Source of the DNA: Oceaniferula marina
GTDB lineage: Bacteria > Verrucomicrobiota > Verrucomicrobiia > Verrucomicrobiales > Akkermansiaceae
NCBI RefSeq assembly: GCF_013391475.1
Contig: NZ_JACBAZ010000002.1
Coordinates: 347,104-411,103, forward strand
Reading direction: 5' to 3'
Length of the DNA stretch: 64,000 nt
In this document: positions 9,326 to 16,119 of the stretch, in pieces
Position numbering within the stretch: position 1 is the stretch's first letter
How the letters are laid out: each line of letters starts with the position of its first letter
Notes under the pieces: generated by a model
The model's input: only the letters and a program-made list of their open reading frames with translations
Told to the model about the DNA's origin: nothing
Database searches by the model: none
Position numbers and translations under genes: made by a program

Positions 9326-9388
9326 TTGGGGCGACCTGCAGTATGGTTTCGTACTGAGTTGGATTCAAAACAAAACAGGTCGCCCCAA
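9326..9388 (+). terminator. Nested inverted repeat downstream of PEP-CTERM gene
   Basis: Perfect 13 bp arms TTGGGGCGACCTG (9326-9338) and CAGGTCGCCCCAA (9376-9388) enclose a second small stem CAGTA/TACTG (9339-9343, 9352-9356). There is no T-run after the outer stem, so it could be a factor-dependent terminator, an mRNA 3' stabiliser or a mobile palindrome. Confidence 0.55.
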
Positions 9389-9728
9389 TCGAGGCTATGA
9401 GATGGTCGGAAGATTTCTGATCCGACGATGACAATGTGAGTCTTGAAAGAGTTCTCTAATTTGAATCTTTGCGCCTTTGCGTGAAATAAAATTAGAGAAG
9501 CTCACGCTAAGCCGCTAAGCCGCTAAGCCGCAAAAGGCCAGAGAATAACCGATATCGAGGTATATCCAAACTTGCCATCCGATAAGGCAGACGATTTGAT
9601 CCAAGAGGCAAAAGAAATCGGAGCGCGCCTCCAAGCAGTTCTTTGTCATCTATTGTCAATTCTCTGTAGTCTGTAGTCTGTAGTCTGTTGTCTGTTGTCT
9701 GTTGTCTGTTGTCTTCCCCTTCCCTCCT
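9389..9728. other. Intergenic region with dispersed repeats
   Basis: Holds a TTGCGCCTTTGCGTGAAAT-type sequence (seen again in variant form at 11774, 50925 and 52032, and inverted at 10618), three GCTAAGCC octamers (9505-9530), a coding-like remnant (9535-9660) and a TCTGT(A/T)G heptamer tract (9663-9714). Confidence 0.7.
9535..9660 (+). pseudogene. Possible remnant of a small helical protein gene
   Basis: One frame reads a short amphipathic stretch containing PNLPSDKADDLIQEAKEIGA with no start codon and no upstream continuation. It vaguely resembles the C-terminal helix of small four-helix-bundle proteins. Evidence is weak. Confidence 0.2.
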
Positions 9729-10523
9729 ATGTCCACGCTCCCTCCCATTTCCACTGTCTCTGTCATCGGTTTACCTGTTGCTGTCACGACCTATGCTGAT
9801 GCAATTGATTGGATTAAAGCCGCCGCACGGAAAGCAGATCAGGCCTACGCCGTTGAAGCCGCAAATACACACGTCGCTTCTCTGTCTCGACACGACAAGG
9901 ATTTTGGTGAGGCGATGGCCCGCTTTGATCTCATCTGCCCGGATGGGATGCCGCTGGTTTGGTCGGTGAACCGACAGCTCCCCGCTCCTGACCAGCTTAC
10001 GGACCGGGTTTACGGACCAACGCTCATGCTGAAATCCATTGAAGCGACCCAGGGAGAGCCCGACCTTAAACACTTCTTGTTTGGAGGTAAGGAAAGCACA
10101 CTGGAGAAACTTCAGCTGCGGTTTTCCGAGGACTTTCCGGAAACATCCATCGCTGGCGCCTACTCTCCTCCATTTGGTGAGTGGCCGGAAGATGAATTCG
10201 ACCGCATTTGTCAAAAGATCAGGCAATCCGGCGCGAACCTCGTATGGGTCGGGCTAGGGTGTCCAAAACAAGAACATTGGATCGCCAAGCATAAAGACAA
10301 GCTTCCACCCGCGGTCTACTTCGGTATCGGTGCCGCTTTTGCCTTTCATGCCGGCGAAGTCAAACAAGCACCTGCTTGGGTTCAAAAATACGGAATGGAG
10401 TGGCTCTACCGCCTCTGCGCCGAACCCCGCCGACTCTTTAAGCGATACTTTACCTACAATAGCCTGTTTGTTTGGTACTCTCTGAAGGAGAAAGTTTTGA
10501 AGAGGGCAGACAGCAGGCAATAG
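9729..10523 (+). CDS. WecG/TagA/CpsF-family glycosyltransferase
   Basis: GT26-type enzyme that adds a sugar (for example ManNAc or ManNAcA) to a lipid-linked acceptor at the inner membrane. Family marks are ANTHVASLSRHD, the DGMPLVW motif, VGLGCPKQEHW and the C-terminal GIGAAFAFHAG ... GMEWLYRLCAEPRR ... RYFTYN. The ATG at 9729 gives 264 residues, about the usual length. A start at 9702 would add repeat-derived residues. It follows a heptamer tract and stands apart from other glycosyltransferases, with large repeat-rich DNA downstream. Confidence 0.92.
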   Translation: MSTLPPISTVSVIGLPVAVTTYADAIDWIKAAARKADQAYAVEAANTHVASLSRHDKDFGEAMARFDLICPDGMPLVWSVNRQLPAPDQLTDRVYGPTLMLKSIEATQGEPDLKHFLFGGKESTLEKLQLRFSEDFPETSIAGAYSPPFGEWPEDEFDRICQKIRQSGANLVWVGLGCPKQEHWIAKHKDKLPPAVYFGIGAAFAFHAGEVKQAPAWVQKYGMEWLYRLCAEPRRLFKRYFTYNSLFVWYSLKEKVLKRADSRQ

Positions 10524-10564
10524 ACAACAGAAGGTAGACAGCAGAGGGTGGGAGTATTCGCTTC

Positions 10565-10590
10565 GTTGAATGAAACTTCGTTTCGTTGAA
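10565..10590 (-). repeat. TTCAAC-hairpin site A (inverted)
   Basis: GTTGAA, a GAAAC-TTC-GTTTC hairpin (10572-10584), then GTTGAA. Reverse orientation of the sites at 11853, 12234, 14814, 43581, 51040 and 52185. Confidence 0.8.
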
Positions 10591-10834
10591 GGATAGAGGA
10601 TTTCTCTGGTTTTGTTTCACGCAAAGACGCCAAGGCGCAAAGATTCCAATAGATGATCTTTACCTCGGTTGGAGAGTTGAATTACAGAGGGCCGATAACC
10701 AGATCTTGATTCTTCGCTTGATAGGAGGTCGAAAGGAGGAAGGTCGGTATTTCGTTGATTAGCATTGGCTGCCCCTTATCGGTGTTTGTATTCGCGGCTT
10801 AGCGAGCCTCTGAGCTTTGACCTAGACTAGTCTA

Positions 10835-11037
10835 ATACCACTCCGCAAAACAGATGAGACGATTGAAAGTTTTAAAGCTGTGAGGAAATGCACTTCGTGG
10901 TGTACCAGAGTTCCGGATAAATTTCTGTTCTGGCTGCGTTTCTCCTCAGTCATGGTGCCCGCACCATTCCATCGTCGCGCCTTGCCAAAACAGAAATTTA
11001 TCTCGGCAATCGTCCCGTCTGCTTTGCTACTTGGTAT
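10835..11037. mobile_element. 203 bp MITE-like element, copy 1
   Basis: Starts with ATACCA and ends with TGGTAT. The outer ~27 bases form terminal inverted repeats sharing AAA(A/G)CAGA(T/C)G(A/G)GACGAT. Inside are a 19 bp inverted repeat (10916-10934 with 10984-11002) and a perfect apical hairpin ATGGTGC-CC-GCACCAT (10952-10967). A second copy of exactly the same length is at 50718-50920. There is no coding capacity; the minus-strand open frame across it is incidental. Confidence 0.8.
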
Positions 11038-11227
11038 AAATCCTATCGGCCTTGGTATTCGTGGTCTGTTTGCCCTGAAGGGGCATCCTATCATAGCCCA
11101 GGGCTCCGCCCTGGGAACAAGATCGTATGGTGGCATAGCCCTGAAAGGGCGATATAACCCCTATAAACCGCTCCTGCGGTCATAAGAGTCGGAAGGTCGA
11201 CCATGGACGCCCCTGTGGGAACGGCAA

Positions 11228-11254
11228 AGTAGGACAGATTTTCAATCTGTCGAC
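11228..11254. repeat. REP-like GTAGGACAG palindrome
   Basis: Stem GACAGATT/AATCTGTC with a TTC loop. It has the same frame as the units at 23-51 but a different stem, with paired changes on both arms. Confidence 0.8.
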
Positions 11255-11852
11255 AAACTAGGCCCACTACCTTGTAAGCCGCCCTTGTGTATCCTGCCCT
11301 TTCAGGGCGTTCACCGAATAGCATTGCGTGACCCTTGCAGCTGTTTGTATTCGACGTCACCGGAACGAGAGATAGCGAGGCCTCTAAGAAACTCTACCTC
11401 ATCTCCCTGATTGGTAAGATTCGTATGATTGGTGGTCCCTAATTAAGTTCATTTTTTATTGAACCAAAAATCAATTTACGCTTGGTTGGCATCCGCAGGC
11501 GGGAATTTTTTTCCTATTTGCGCATGATTCTTCATCTTTTTTCTTATTTTTCCCAAGGTTTTGGCTGTTTTTACGCCAATCGACCAAGGGCGGCAGCGTG
11601 AGAGGTGTTGTGGTGCGGGAGTGCGGGAGTGCGGGAGTGCTAAATTGCGGTAGTGTCGGTTCGTCGAACCGACAGCCGATGGCGAGGAGACCTTTACTCC
11701 GAAAAAGAGAACCCTGATAAAGCTCGAAATCCAAGACCGTATTGCCTACCAGAGCTTGTTTTCTGATCGAATCTTTGCGTCTTTGCGCCTTCGCGTGAAA
11801 TAAAATCAACGAAATCCTCTGTCTTCTGTCGTCTGTCGTCTGTTCTCTGCCG

Positions 11853-11884
11853 TTCAACCAAACGCAGTTTCATTCAACTTTTCA
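11853..11884 (+). repeat. TTCAAC-hairpin site B
   Basis: TTCAAC (11853-11858), AAAC-GCA-GTTT hairpin (11860-11870), ATTCAAC (11872-11878), then a partial TTTCAAC. Confidence 0.8.
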
Positions 11885-11960
11885 ACCTTCCCCAACTTCG
11901 TTTGAATAGAGGTGAATAAAACGACTGGCGGACGGCTACATCTACCCTTATACTGGCAGC

Positions 11961-12173
11961 ATGAGTAAGGCCTTAGAAATTTATCATCAGGTTTTAGATT
12001 TGCCCGAAGATCAGCGAGCAAGTCTGGTTGCTGATATCCTTGATACGCTACCGGCCAGTCTTTCGGATGAGGATGAGGGACTTGCAGAAGCACGTAGGCG
12101 CTCTAAACAAATGGATGAAGACCCTAACATAGGGATGACTTGGGACGAGATTAAAGTTTCTTTGGGGCGATAA
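11961..12173 (+). CDS. Orphan addiction-module antitoxin-like protein
   Basis: 70 residues resembling the putative addiction-module component family (Unstab_antitox). It has an [18 protein letters not shown] segment, an acidic middle and a C-terminal [12 protein letters not shown] tail. Such proteins usually precede a RelE/ParE-type toxin gene, but the next 180 bp hold only heptamer repeats, a TTCAAC-hairpin site and octamers before aepX. It is therefore either an orphan antitoxin or the survivor of a pair. The toxin at 63042 has its own, different partner. Confidence 0.7.
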   Translation: MSKALEIYHQVLDLPEDQRASLVADILDTLPASLSDEDEGLAEARRRSKQMDEDPNIGMTWDEIKVSLGR

Positions 12174-12207
12174 GTTATCGGTTATCGGTTATCGGTTATC
12201 GGTTATC
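12174..12207. repeat. Heptamer array (GGTTATC)n
   Basis: Four to five GGTTATC units start at the stop codon of the antitoxin-like gene. Confidence 0.9.
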
Positions 12208-12233
12208 TGTCCTCAGTTTTCTATCTTCACCCC

Positions 12234-12279
12234 TTCAACCAAACGAAGTTTCATTCAACCGGCCGCAGGTCGATTCAAC
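12234..12279 (+). repeat. TTCAAC-hairpin site C (two hairpins)
   Basis: TTCAAC, AAAC-GAA-GTTT (12241-12251), ATTCAAC, CGGCC-GCA-GGTCG (12260-12272), ATTCAAC. The second stem is the same as the third hairpin of site D. Confidence 0.85.
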
Positions 12280-12286
12280 GCTTGCG

Positions 12287-12355
12287 GCGCACTCCCGCAC
12301 TCCAGCACTCCAGCACTCCAGCACTCCAGCACTTCCAAACTTCCAAACTTCCAAC
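12287..12355. repeat. Octamer array (GCACTCCA)n before aepX
   Basis: About five GCACTCC(A/C) units, then CTTCCAAA units, ending 3 bases before the ATG at 12358. Confidence 0.92.
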
Positions 12356-12357
12356 CC

Positions 12358-13653
12358 ATGCCCAAGACCGTCTACGTAGGGATGAGTGCCGACCTCATTC
12401 ATCCTGGCCACATCAATATCCTCAACACCGCTGCTGAGTACGGAGAGGTGGTGGTCGGGCTATTGACGGACAAGGCGATTGCCAGCTATAAGCGCCTTCC
12501 GAGCCTTCCGTACGAACACCGGAAACAAATCATTGAAAACATCAAGGGGGTCAGTCGCGTGATTGCCCAAGAAACCCTGGATTATGTTACGAACCTTGAG
12601 TTGATTCGACCCGACTACGTGGTGCATGGCGACGATTGGAAAACAGGACCCCAAAAAGAAACCAGAGCGCGTGTGATTGCCGCACTGAAAAGTTGGGGCG
12701 GCGAGCTCATCGAGCCGAAATACACCGAAGGACTCTCATCCACGGCACTCAACAAGGCGGTTAAAGAAATCGGGACCACCCCCGGAATCCGACTCGGCAA
12801 GTTACGCCGACTTATTGAATCCAAAGCCATTGTCCGCGCGCTAGAAGCGCACAATGGGCTTTCCGGACTGATTGTAGAACACGCCCAGGTGCGCGAAAAT
12901 GGTATCCTGGATGAATTCGATGCCATTTGGCTCAGTAGTCTCACGGACTCCACCGCCAAAGGCCGACCCGATATCGAGTTCGTTGACCGCACCTCGCGGG
13001 CTCGCACCTTGAACGATGTGCTGGATGTCACCACCAAACCGATCATTTACGATGGTGACACAGGTGGCATCACCGAGCATTTTACCAAAATGGTTCGCTC
13101 TCTCGAACGACTCGGTGTTTCCGCTGTTATCATCGAGGACAAACAGGGGCTGAAGCAAAACTCACTGCACGGCACGGACCGACCACAGATCCTGCTCGAA
13201 CAAGAGGCGATGTGCGACAAAATTCACGCGGGGAAACAAGCCCAAGTCACTTCTGAGTTCATGATCATCGCCCGGATTGAAAGCTTGATCGCCAAAGCGG
13301 GACTCGACGACGCTCTCGAGCGGGCCAAGGCTTACATTGTTGCTGGAGCCGATGCCTTGATGATTCATTCCAAGGAAAGCGATGCCCGGGAAATCCGCGC
13401 GTTTTGTGATGCATACGTCGAGTTTGAGCATCAGGTTCCTCTTGTCTGCGTCCCGTCCAGTTACGATGCCGTCTACGAGCAAGAGTTGATCGACATGGGA
13501 TTTAATGTCGTGATCTACGCCAACCATCTATTACGGAGTGCCTACCCTGCGATGAAATCCACGGCAGAAAACATCCTTCGGCACAAACGTGCCCACGAGG
13601 CCTCCCAATCCTGCATGACGGTTCAAGATATCCTGAACGTGATCGAAGATTGA
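12358..13653 (+). CDS. aepX: Phosphoenolpyruvate mutase with N-terminal cytidylyltransferase domain (AepX type)
   Basis: 431 residues with two domains. Residues 1-140 are a cytidylyltransferase with HPGH (15-18) and a GLSST segment. Residues ~145-431 are PEP mutase, with the diagnostic EDKxxxxxNS motif (Glu260 to Ser269), the isocitrate-lyase-superfamily barrel and VYDGDTGG-like metal site (YDGDTGG, 231-237). PEP mutase makes the C-P bond by turning PEP into phosphonopyruvate; the fused domain would activate a phosphonate as its CMP ester. In Bacteroides capsule loci a similar AepX precedes a decarboxylase (AepY) and an aminotransferase (AepZ). Here the next genes are a MntA-HepT pair and then a phosphonoacetaldehyde reductase-like gene; no decarboxylase is visible. 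Confidence 0.92.
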   Translation: MPKTVYVGMSADLIHPGHINILNTAAEYGEVVVGLLTDKAIASYKRLPSLPYEHRKQIIENIKGVSRVIAQETLDYVTNLELIRPDYVVHGDDWKTGPQKETRARVIAALKSWGGELIEPKYTEGLSSTALNKAVKEIGTTPGIRLGKLRRLIESKAIVRALEAHNGLSGLIVEHAQVRENGILDEFDAIWLSSLTDSTAKGRPDIEFVDRTSRARTLNDVLDVTTKPIIYDGDTGGITEHFTKMVRSLERLGVSAVIIEDKQGLKQNSLHGTDRPQILLEQEAMCDKIHAGKQAQVTSEFMIIARIESLIAKAGLDDALERAKAYIVAGADALMIHSKESDAREIRAFCDAYVEFEHQVPLVCVPSSYDAVYEQELIDMGFNVVIYANHLLRSAYPAMKSTAENILRHKRAHEASQSCMTVQDILNVIED

Positions 13654-13663
13654 TTCCTAGTCC

Positions 13664-13702
13664 TTAGTTTGGAAGTTTCTTAGTGCTGAAGTTAAGGAGT
13701 TC
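13664..13702. repeat. 39 bp direct repeat, left copy (MntA-HepT cassette)
   Basis: Matches 14702-14740 with one mismatch. Both copies are followed by TTCTTAG heptamers. They bracket the MntA-HepT module. Confidence 0.88.
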
Positions 13703-13721
13703 TTAGTTCTTAGTTCGACCT

Positions 13722-13870
13722 CCGCACTCCAGCACTCCAGCACTCCCCAACTCCCCAACTCCCCAACTCCCCAACTCCCCAACTCCCCAACTCCATCACT
13801 TCTATCCTTCGACCTTCGACCTTCGACCTTAGACCTTCGACCTTTGACCTTCGACCTTCGACCTTCGACT
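13722..13870. repeat. CTCCCCAA octamers and ACCTTCG heptamers before mntA
   Basis: Three GCACTCCA-like units, about six CTCCCCAA octamers (to ~13797), then about nine ACCTTCG heptamers (13806-13870), ending 3 bases before the ATG at 13874. Confidence 0.93.
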
Positions 13871-13873
13871 CCC

Positions 13874-14299
13874 ATGACTCCCGAACCTCCAACGAATGAA
13901 ATCGCTGAGCAGATTGCGGCGAGTGTTGAGAGCGTGCTGCATGGCGAACCCGAAATCAAACTCGTCATCTTGTATGGCTCGGTCGCTAGAGGGAAAATGC
14001 GCTGCAATAGTGATGTGGATCTTGCGGTTCTCTTTGATCATCCTTTGTCGGCTGAAGAGAAAATGAAGCTCGTTGAGAAACTAGCAGAAACTCTCGGTAA
14101 GGAAGTCGACTTGGTAGATCTGCACTCTCTGAATGGGACGATCCTCAGAAAAATCTTATGCGAGGGGAGGGTTATCTACAGGGATGGTTCCGGTAGTCTG
14201 GCCAGGCTTTTGCAGCGCATGATCTACAACCAGACAGATATGATGCCCTACACCCTACGTACACTCAAGGAACGCCAACGCACTTTTATTCATGGATAA
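13874..14299 (+). CDS. mntA: MntA-type nucleotidyltransferase antitoxin
   Basis: 141-residue minimal nucleotidyltransferase. The catalytic pattern GS-x10-DxD is visible as LYGSVARG (Gly35, Ser36) and SDVDLAV (Asp47, Asp49). In characterised MntA-HepT systems the nucleotidyltransferase AMPylates the HepT toxin to neutralise it. The gene overlaps hepT by 8 bp, which supports pairing. Start chosen at the ATG after the heptamer array; the frame upstream is repeat. The module sits between aepX and the phosphonate reductase gene and is bracketed by 39 bp direct repeats. Confidence 0.9.
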   Translation: MTPEPPTNEIAEQIAASVESVLHGEPEIKLVILYGSVARGKMRCNSDVDLAVLFDHPLSAEEKMKLVEKLAETLGKEVDLVDLHSLNGTILRKILCEGRVIYRDGSGSLARLLQRMIYNQTDMMPYTLRTLKERQRTFIHG

Positions 14300-14705
14300 A
14301 GCAGTGATTCTTAACAAGCTCGAAAGCCTTCGTCGCTGCGTGTTACGTGTCGAAGATAAGACTCCTCCCTCATTAGCCGGGCTTGTGAGTGACGCGGATC
14401 TTCAGGATATCATTGTGCTGAATCTCGAGCGCGCGGTTCAGACAAGTGTGGATATAGCCCTTCACGTGATCAGCCATCTGGATGTGACCCCGGCTGAGAC
14501 GATGAGAGGCTCTTTTGAAACATTGCGCGATGCGGGATACATCGACGCCTCCACTTGTACACGTATGACCAAAGCGGTAGGCTTCAGAAATGTCGCCGTG
14601 CACGCATATCAGGAGATTGATTGGGAGATCGTTTATATGATGATCACCAAAAATATGAACGACTTTCGTATGTTCGCTCAACAAATGAATGCACTCGTTG
14701 ATTAG
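14292..14705 (+). CDS. hepT: HepT-type HEPN ribonuclease toxin
   Basis: 137-residue all-helical HEPN protein. The active-site motif Rx4HxY is present as RNVAVHAY (Arg99, His104, Tyr106). This is the Tyr-containing form that MntA-type enzymes AMPylate. The HEPN fold and pairing identify it as the RNase component of a type VII toxin-antitoxin system. It ends 1 bp upstream of heptamer-rich DNA beginning with the right-hand direct repeat, so the cassette boundary lies right at its stop codon. Confidence 0.9.
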   Translation: MDKAVILNKLESLRRCVLRVEDKTPPSLAGLVSDADLQDIIVLNLERAVQTSVDIALHVISHLDVTPAETMRGSFETLRDAGYIDASTCTRMTKAVGFRNVAVHAYQEIDWEIVYMMITKNMNDFRMFAQQMNALVD

Positions 14706-14740
14706 TTTGGGAGTTTCTTAGTGCTGAAGTTAAGGAGTTC
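14702..14740. repeat. 39 bp direct repeat, right copy (MntA-HepT cassette)
   Basis: Overlaps the final bases of hepT, including its stop codon. One mismatch to 13664-13702. Confidence 0.88.
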
Positions 14741-14743
14741 AAG

Positions 14744-14784
14744 GTTCTTAGTTCTTAGTTCTTAGTTCTTAGTTCTTAGTTCTA
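14744..14784. repeat. Heptamer array (TTCTTAG)n
   Basis: About five to six TTCTTAG units directly follow the right direct repeat. Confidence 0.9.
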
Positions 14785-14813
14785 ACCTTCGCACTCCTCA
14801 ACGAAGAACCAAA

Positions 14814-14894
14814 TTCAACAGCCCAAAGGGCTTTCAACGAAGCGAAGCTTCATTCAACCGGCCGCAGGTCGCTTCAACGCTTGCGAAAGCAAGC
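14814..14894 (+). repeat. TTCAAC-hairpin site D (four hairpins)
   Basis: The clearest example. TTCAAC alternates with GCCC-AAA-GGGC (14821-14831), GAAGC-GAA-GCTTC (14839-14851), CGGCC-GCA-GGTCG (14859-14871) and GCTTGC-GAAA-GCAAGC (14879-14894). Separators are TTTCAAC, ATTCAAC and CTTCAAC; the period is ~20 bp. The hairpins share no stem sequence yet all are self-complementary. The remaining bases up to 15006 hold a TCTGT tract and the short CGTGTATTC leader relative. Confidence 0.88.
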
Positions 14895-15006
14895 ACCCAA
14901 CTCCATCACTTCTACCCTCAGTTGTCTACTGTCTGTCATCTGTAGTCTGACCTTTACCCCTCTACTTATTTACCTTCCGTGTATTCGGTGTGTTTCGTGG
15001 TTAGTC

Positions 15007-16119
15007 ATGAATTCTGAACTTCAGTCCTGGTCTCATCTCGCTGATTTCTTCGAGCGTTCGAAGATCCAGTCTGTTCTACTGGTAACCGGGACGAACCTCT
15101 ATACGGCGTCCGGGGCTGACAAAAAGCTGGTTCATCTCCTTGAAGGAAAGAGGGTTCGTAAAATCGATGGCCTACAAATCAATCCCCAGGCGGATGAAGT
15201 GGTCGGTCTACTGCAGGGGTTACAAACAGACCCGCCCTACGATGCCATCCTAGCCATCGGTGGTGGCAGTGTGATCGATGTCGCCAAACTACTCAAAGCC
15301 TTCTGGCATCATCCTGAATTGCTGCTCCCGGGGCTTCATCACAGTGATTCATTACACCCGGCAAACATCCCACTCATTGCCATTCCGACCACGGCGGGCT
15401 CGGGTAGTGAAGCCACTCACTTTGCCGTTGTTTATCACAACAAGGAAAAGCATTCCATTGCCCACCCCGATCTTTTACCCGACCTGGCTATCATCGATTC
15501 GGAGCTATTGCATAGCCTGCCCCAACACATAGCAGCAGCCAGTGGCATGGATGCCCTCTGCCAAGGCATTGAATCCTACTGGTCGATCCACTCCACGGAG
15601 GCCTCACGCAGTTTGGCCAAAGAGGCGATCCAACTTGCTTGGTCTTCACTGAAACCGGCTGTGCTCGATAAAGATCCGGATGCCTTGGAGCAACTAGCCC
15701 GGGCCTCTCATCTCGCGGGCCAAGCGATCAACCTCACCAAAACCACGGCACCTCATGCGGTTTCTTACGCGCTGACCTCCTACTTCGGCCTGCAACACGG
15801 CCACGCCGTTGGCTTGCTGACTCCAGCCTTCTTGAAATTTAATGCCGAAGTCACTGACGCCGATTGCCTCGACCCACGTGGCGCAGCATGGGTGAAACAA
15901 TCGATCCATGAAATTGTCGATCTGCTAGGCTATCAAACCGTCGCCCAAGCAGCCAATGGCATCACGCAACTCATACACGACCTCGGACTCGAAACCGATT
16001 TCAGCAAGCTAGGCATCCAAAGTGAATCCGACATCCAACTCATCCTCGATAACGGTTTCAACCCCGGCCGAGTGAATAATAATCCCAGAAAGGTCACTAA
16101 GGAGGCACTCGGGGAGTAG
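15007..16119 (+). CDS. Iron-type alcohol dehydrogenase, probable phosphonoacetaldehyde reductase
   Basis: 370-residue group III (Fe-containing) alcohol dehydrogenase. It shows GGGSVIDVAK (85-94) for NAD(P) binding, PTTAGSGSEAT (128-137), and the metal region SGMDALCQGIES (Asp182) with TTAPHAVSYAL (His250) and FGLQHGHAVGL (His264/266). The ITKTTAPHA/GLQHGHAV wording is characteristic of phosphonoacetaldehyde reductases that make 2-hydroxyethylphosphonate. That would fit with AepX, but the decarboxylase needed to supply phosphonoacetaldehyde is not in the window. One usual metal-ligand position has Gln186 instead of His. The ORF extends upstream to 14881, but the ATG after the leader repeat is preferred. 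Confidence 0.8.
   Translation: MNSELQSWSHLADFFERSKIQSVLLVTGTNLYTASGADKKLVHLLEGKRVRKIDGLQINPQADEVVGLLQGLQTDPPYDAILAIGGGSVIDVAKLLKAFWHHPELLLPGLHHSDSLHPANIPLIAIPTTAGSGSEATHFAVVYHNKEKHSIAHPDLLPDLAIIDSELLHSLPQHIAAASGMDALCQGIESYWSIHSTEASRSLAKEAIQLAWSSLKPAVLDKDPDALEQLARASHLAGQAINLTKTTAPHAVSYALTSYFGLQHGHAVGLLTPAFLKFNAEVTDADCLDPRGAAWVKQSIHEIVDLLGYQTVAQAANGITQLIHDLGLETDFSKLGIQSESDIQLILDNGFNPGRVNNNPRKVTKEALGE

Larger units (their letters stand above)
10524..11960. other. 1.4 kb repeat-rich intergenic region
   Basis: No gene is supported. Contents in order: an inverted TTCAAC-hairpin (10565-10590), a CGCAAAGACGCCAAGGCGC tract (10618-10640), the MITE-like element (10835-11037), palindromes of the CCCAGGGCTCCGCCCTGGG and CCCTGAAAGGG types (11097-11150), a GTAGGACAG palindrome (11228-11254), another CCCTTTCAGGGC (11297-11308), three GTGCGGGA octamers (11613-11641), a second TTGCG tract (11774-11805), and a forward TTCAAC-hairpin (11853-11884). 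Similar components, in a related order, occur at 50362-51060. Confidence 0.75.

Noticed and set aside
10822-11185. Two ~100-residue frames over the MITE-like element
   Set aside because: The region is a palindromic element; frames on both strands are incidental and the second copy gives different lengths.
14814-14894. CRISPR array
   Set aside because: Spacing is ~20 bp with a 7 bp constant part, the variable parts are self-complementary, and there are no cas genes.
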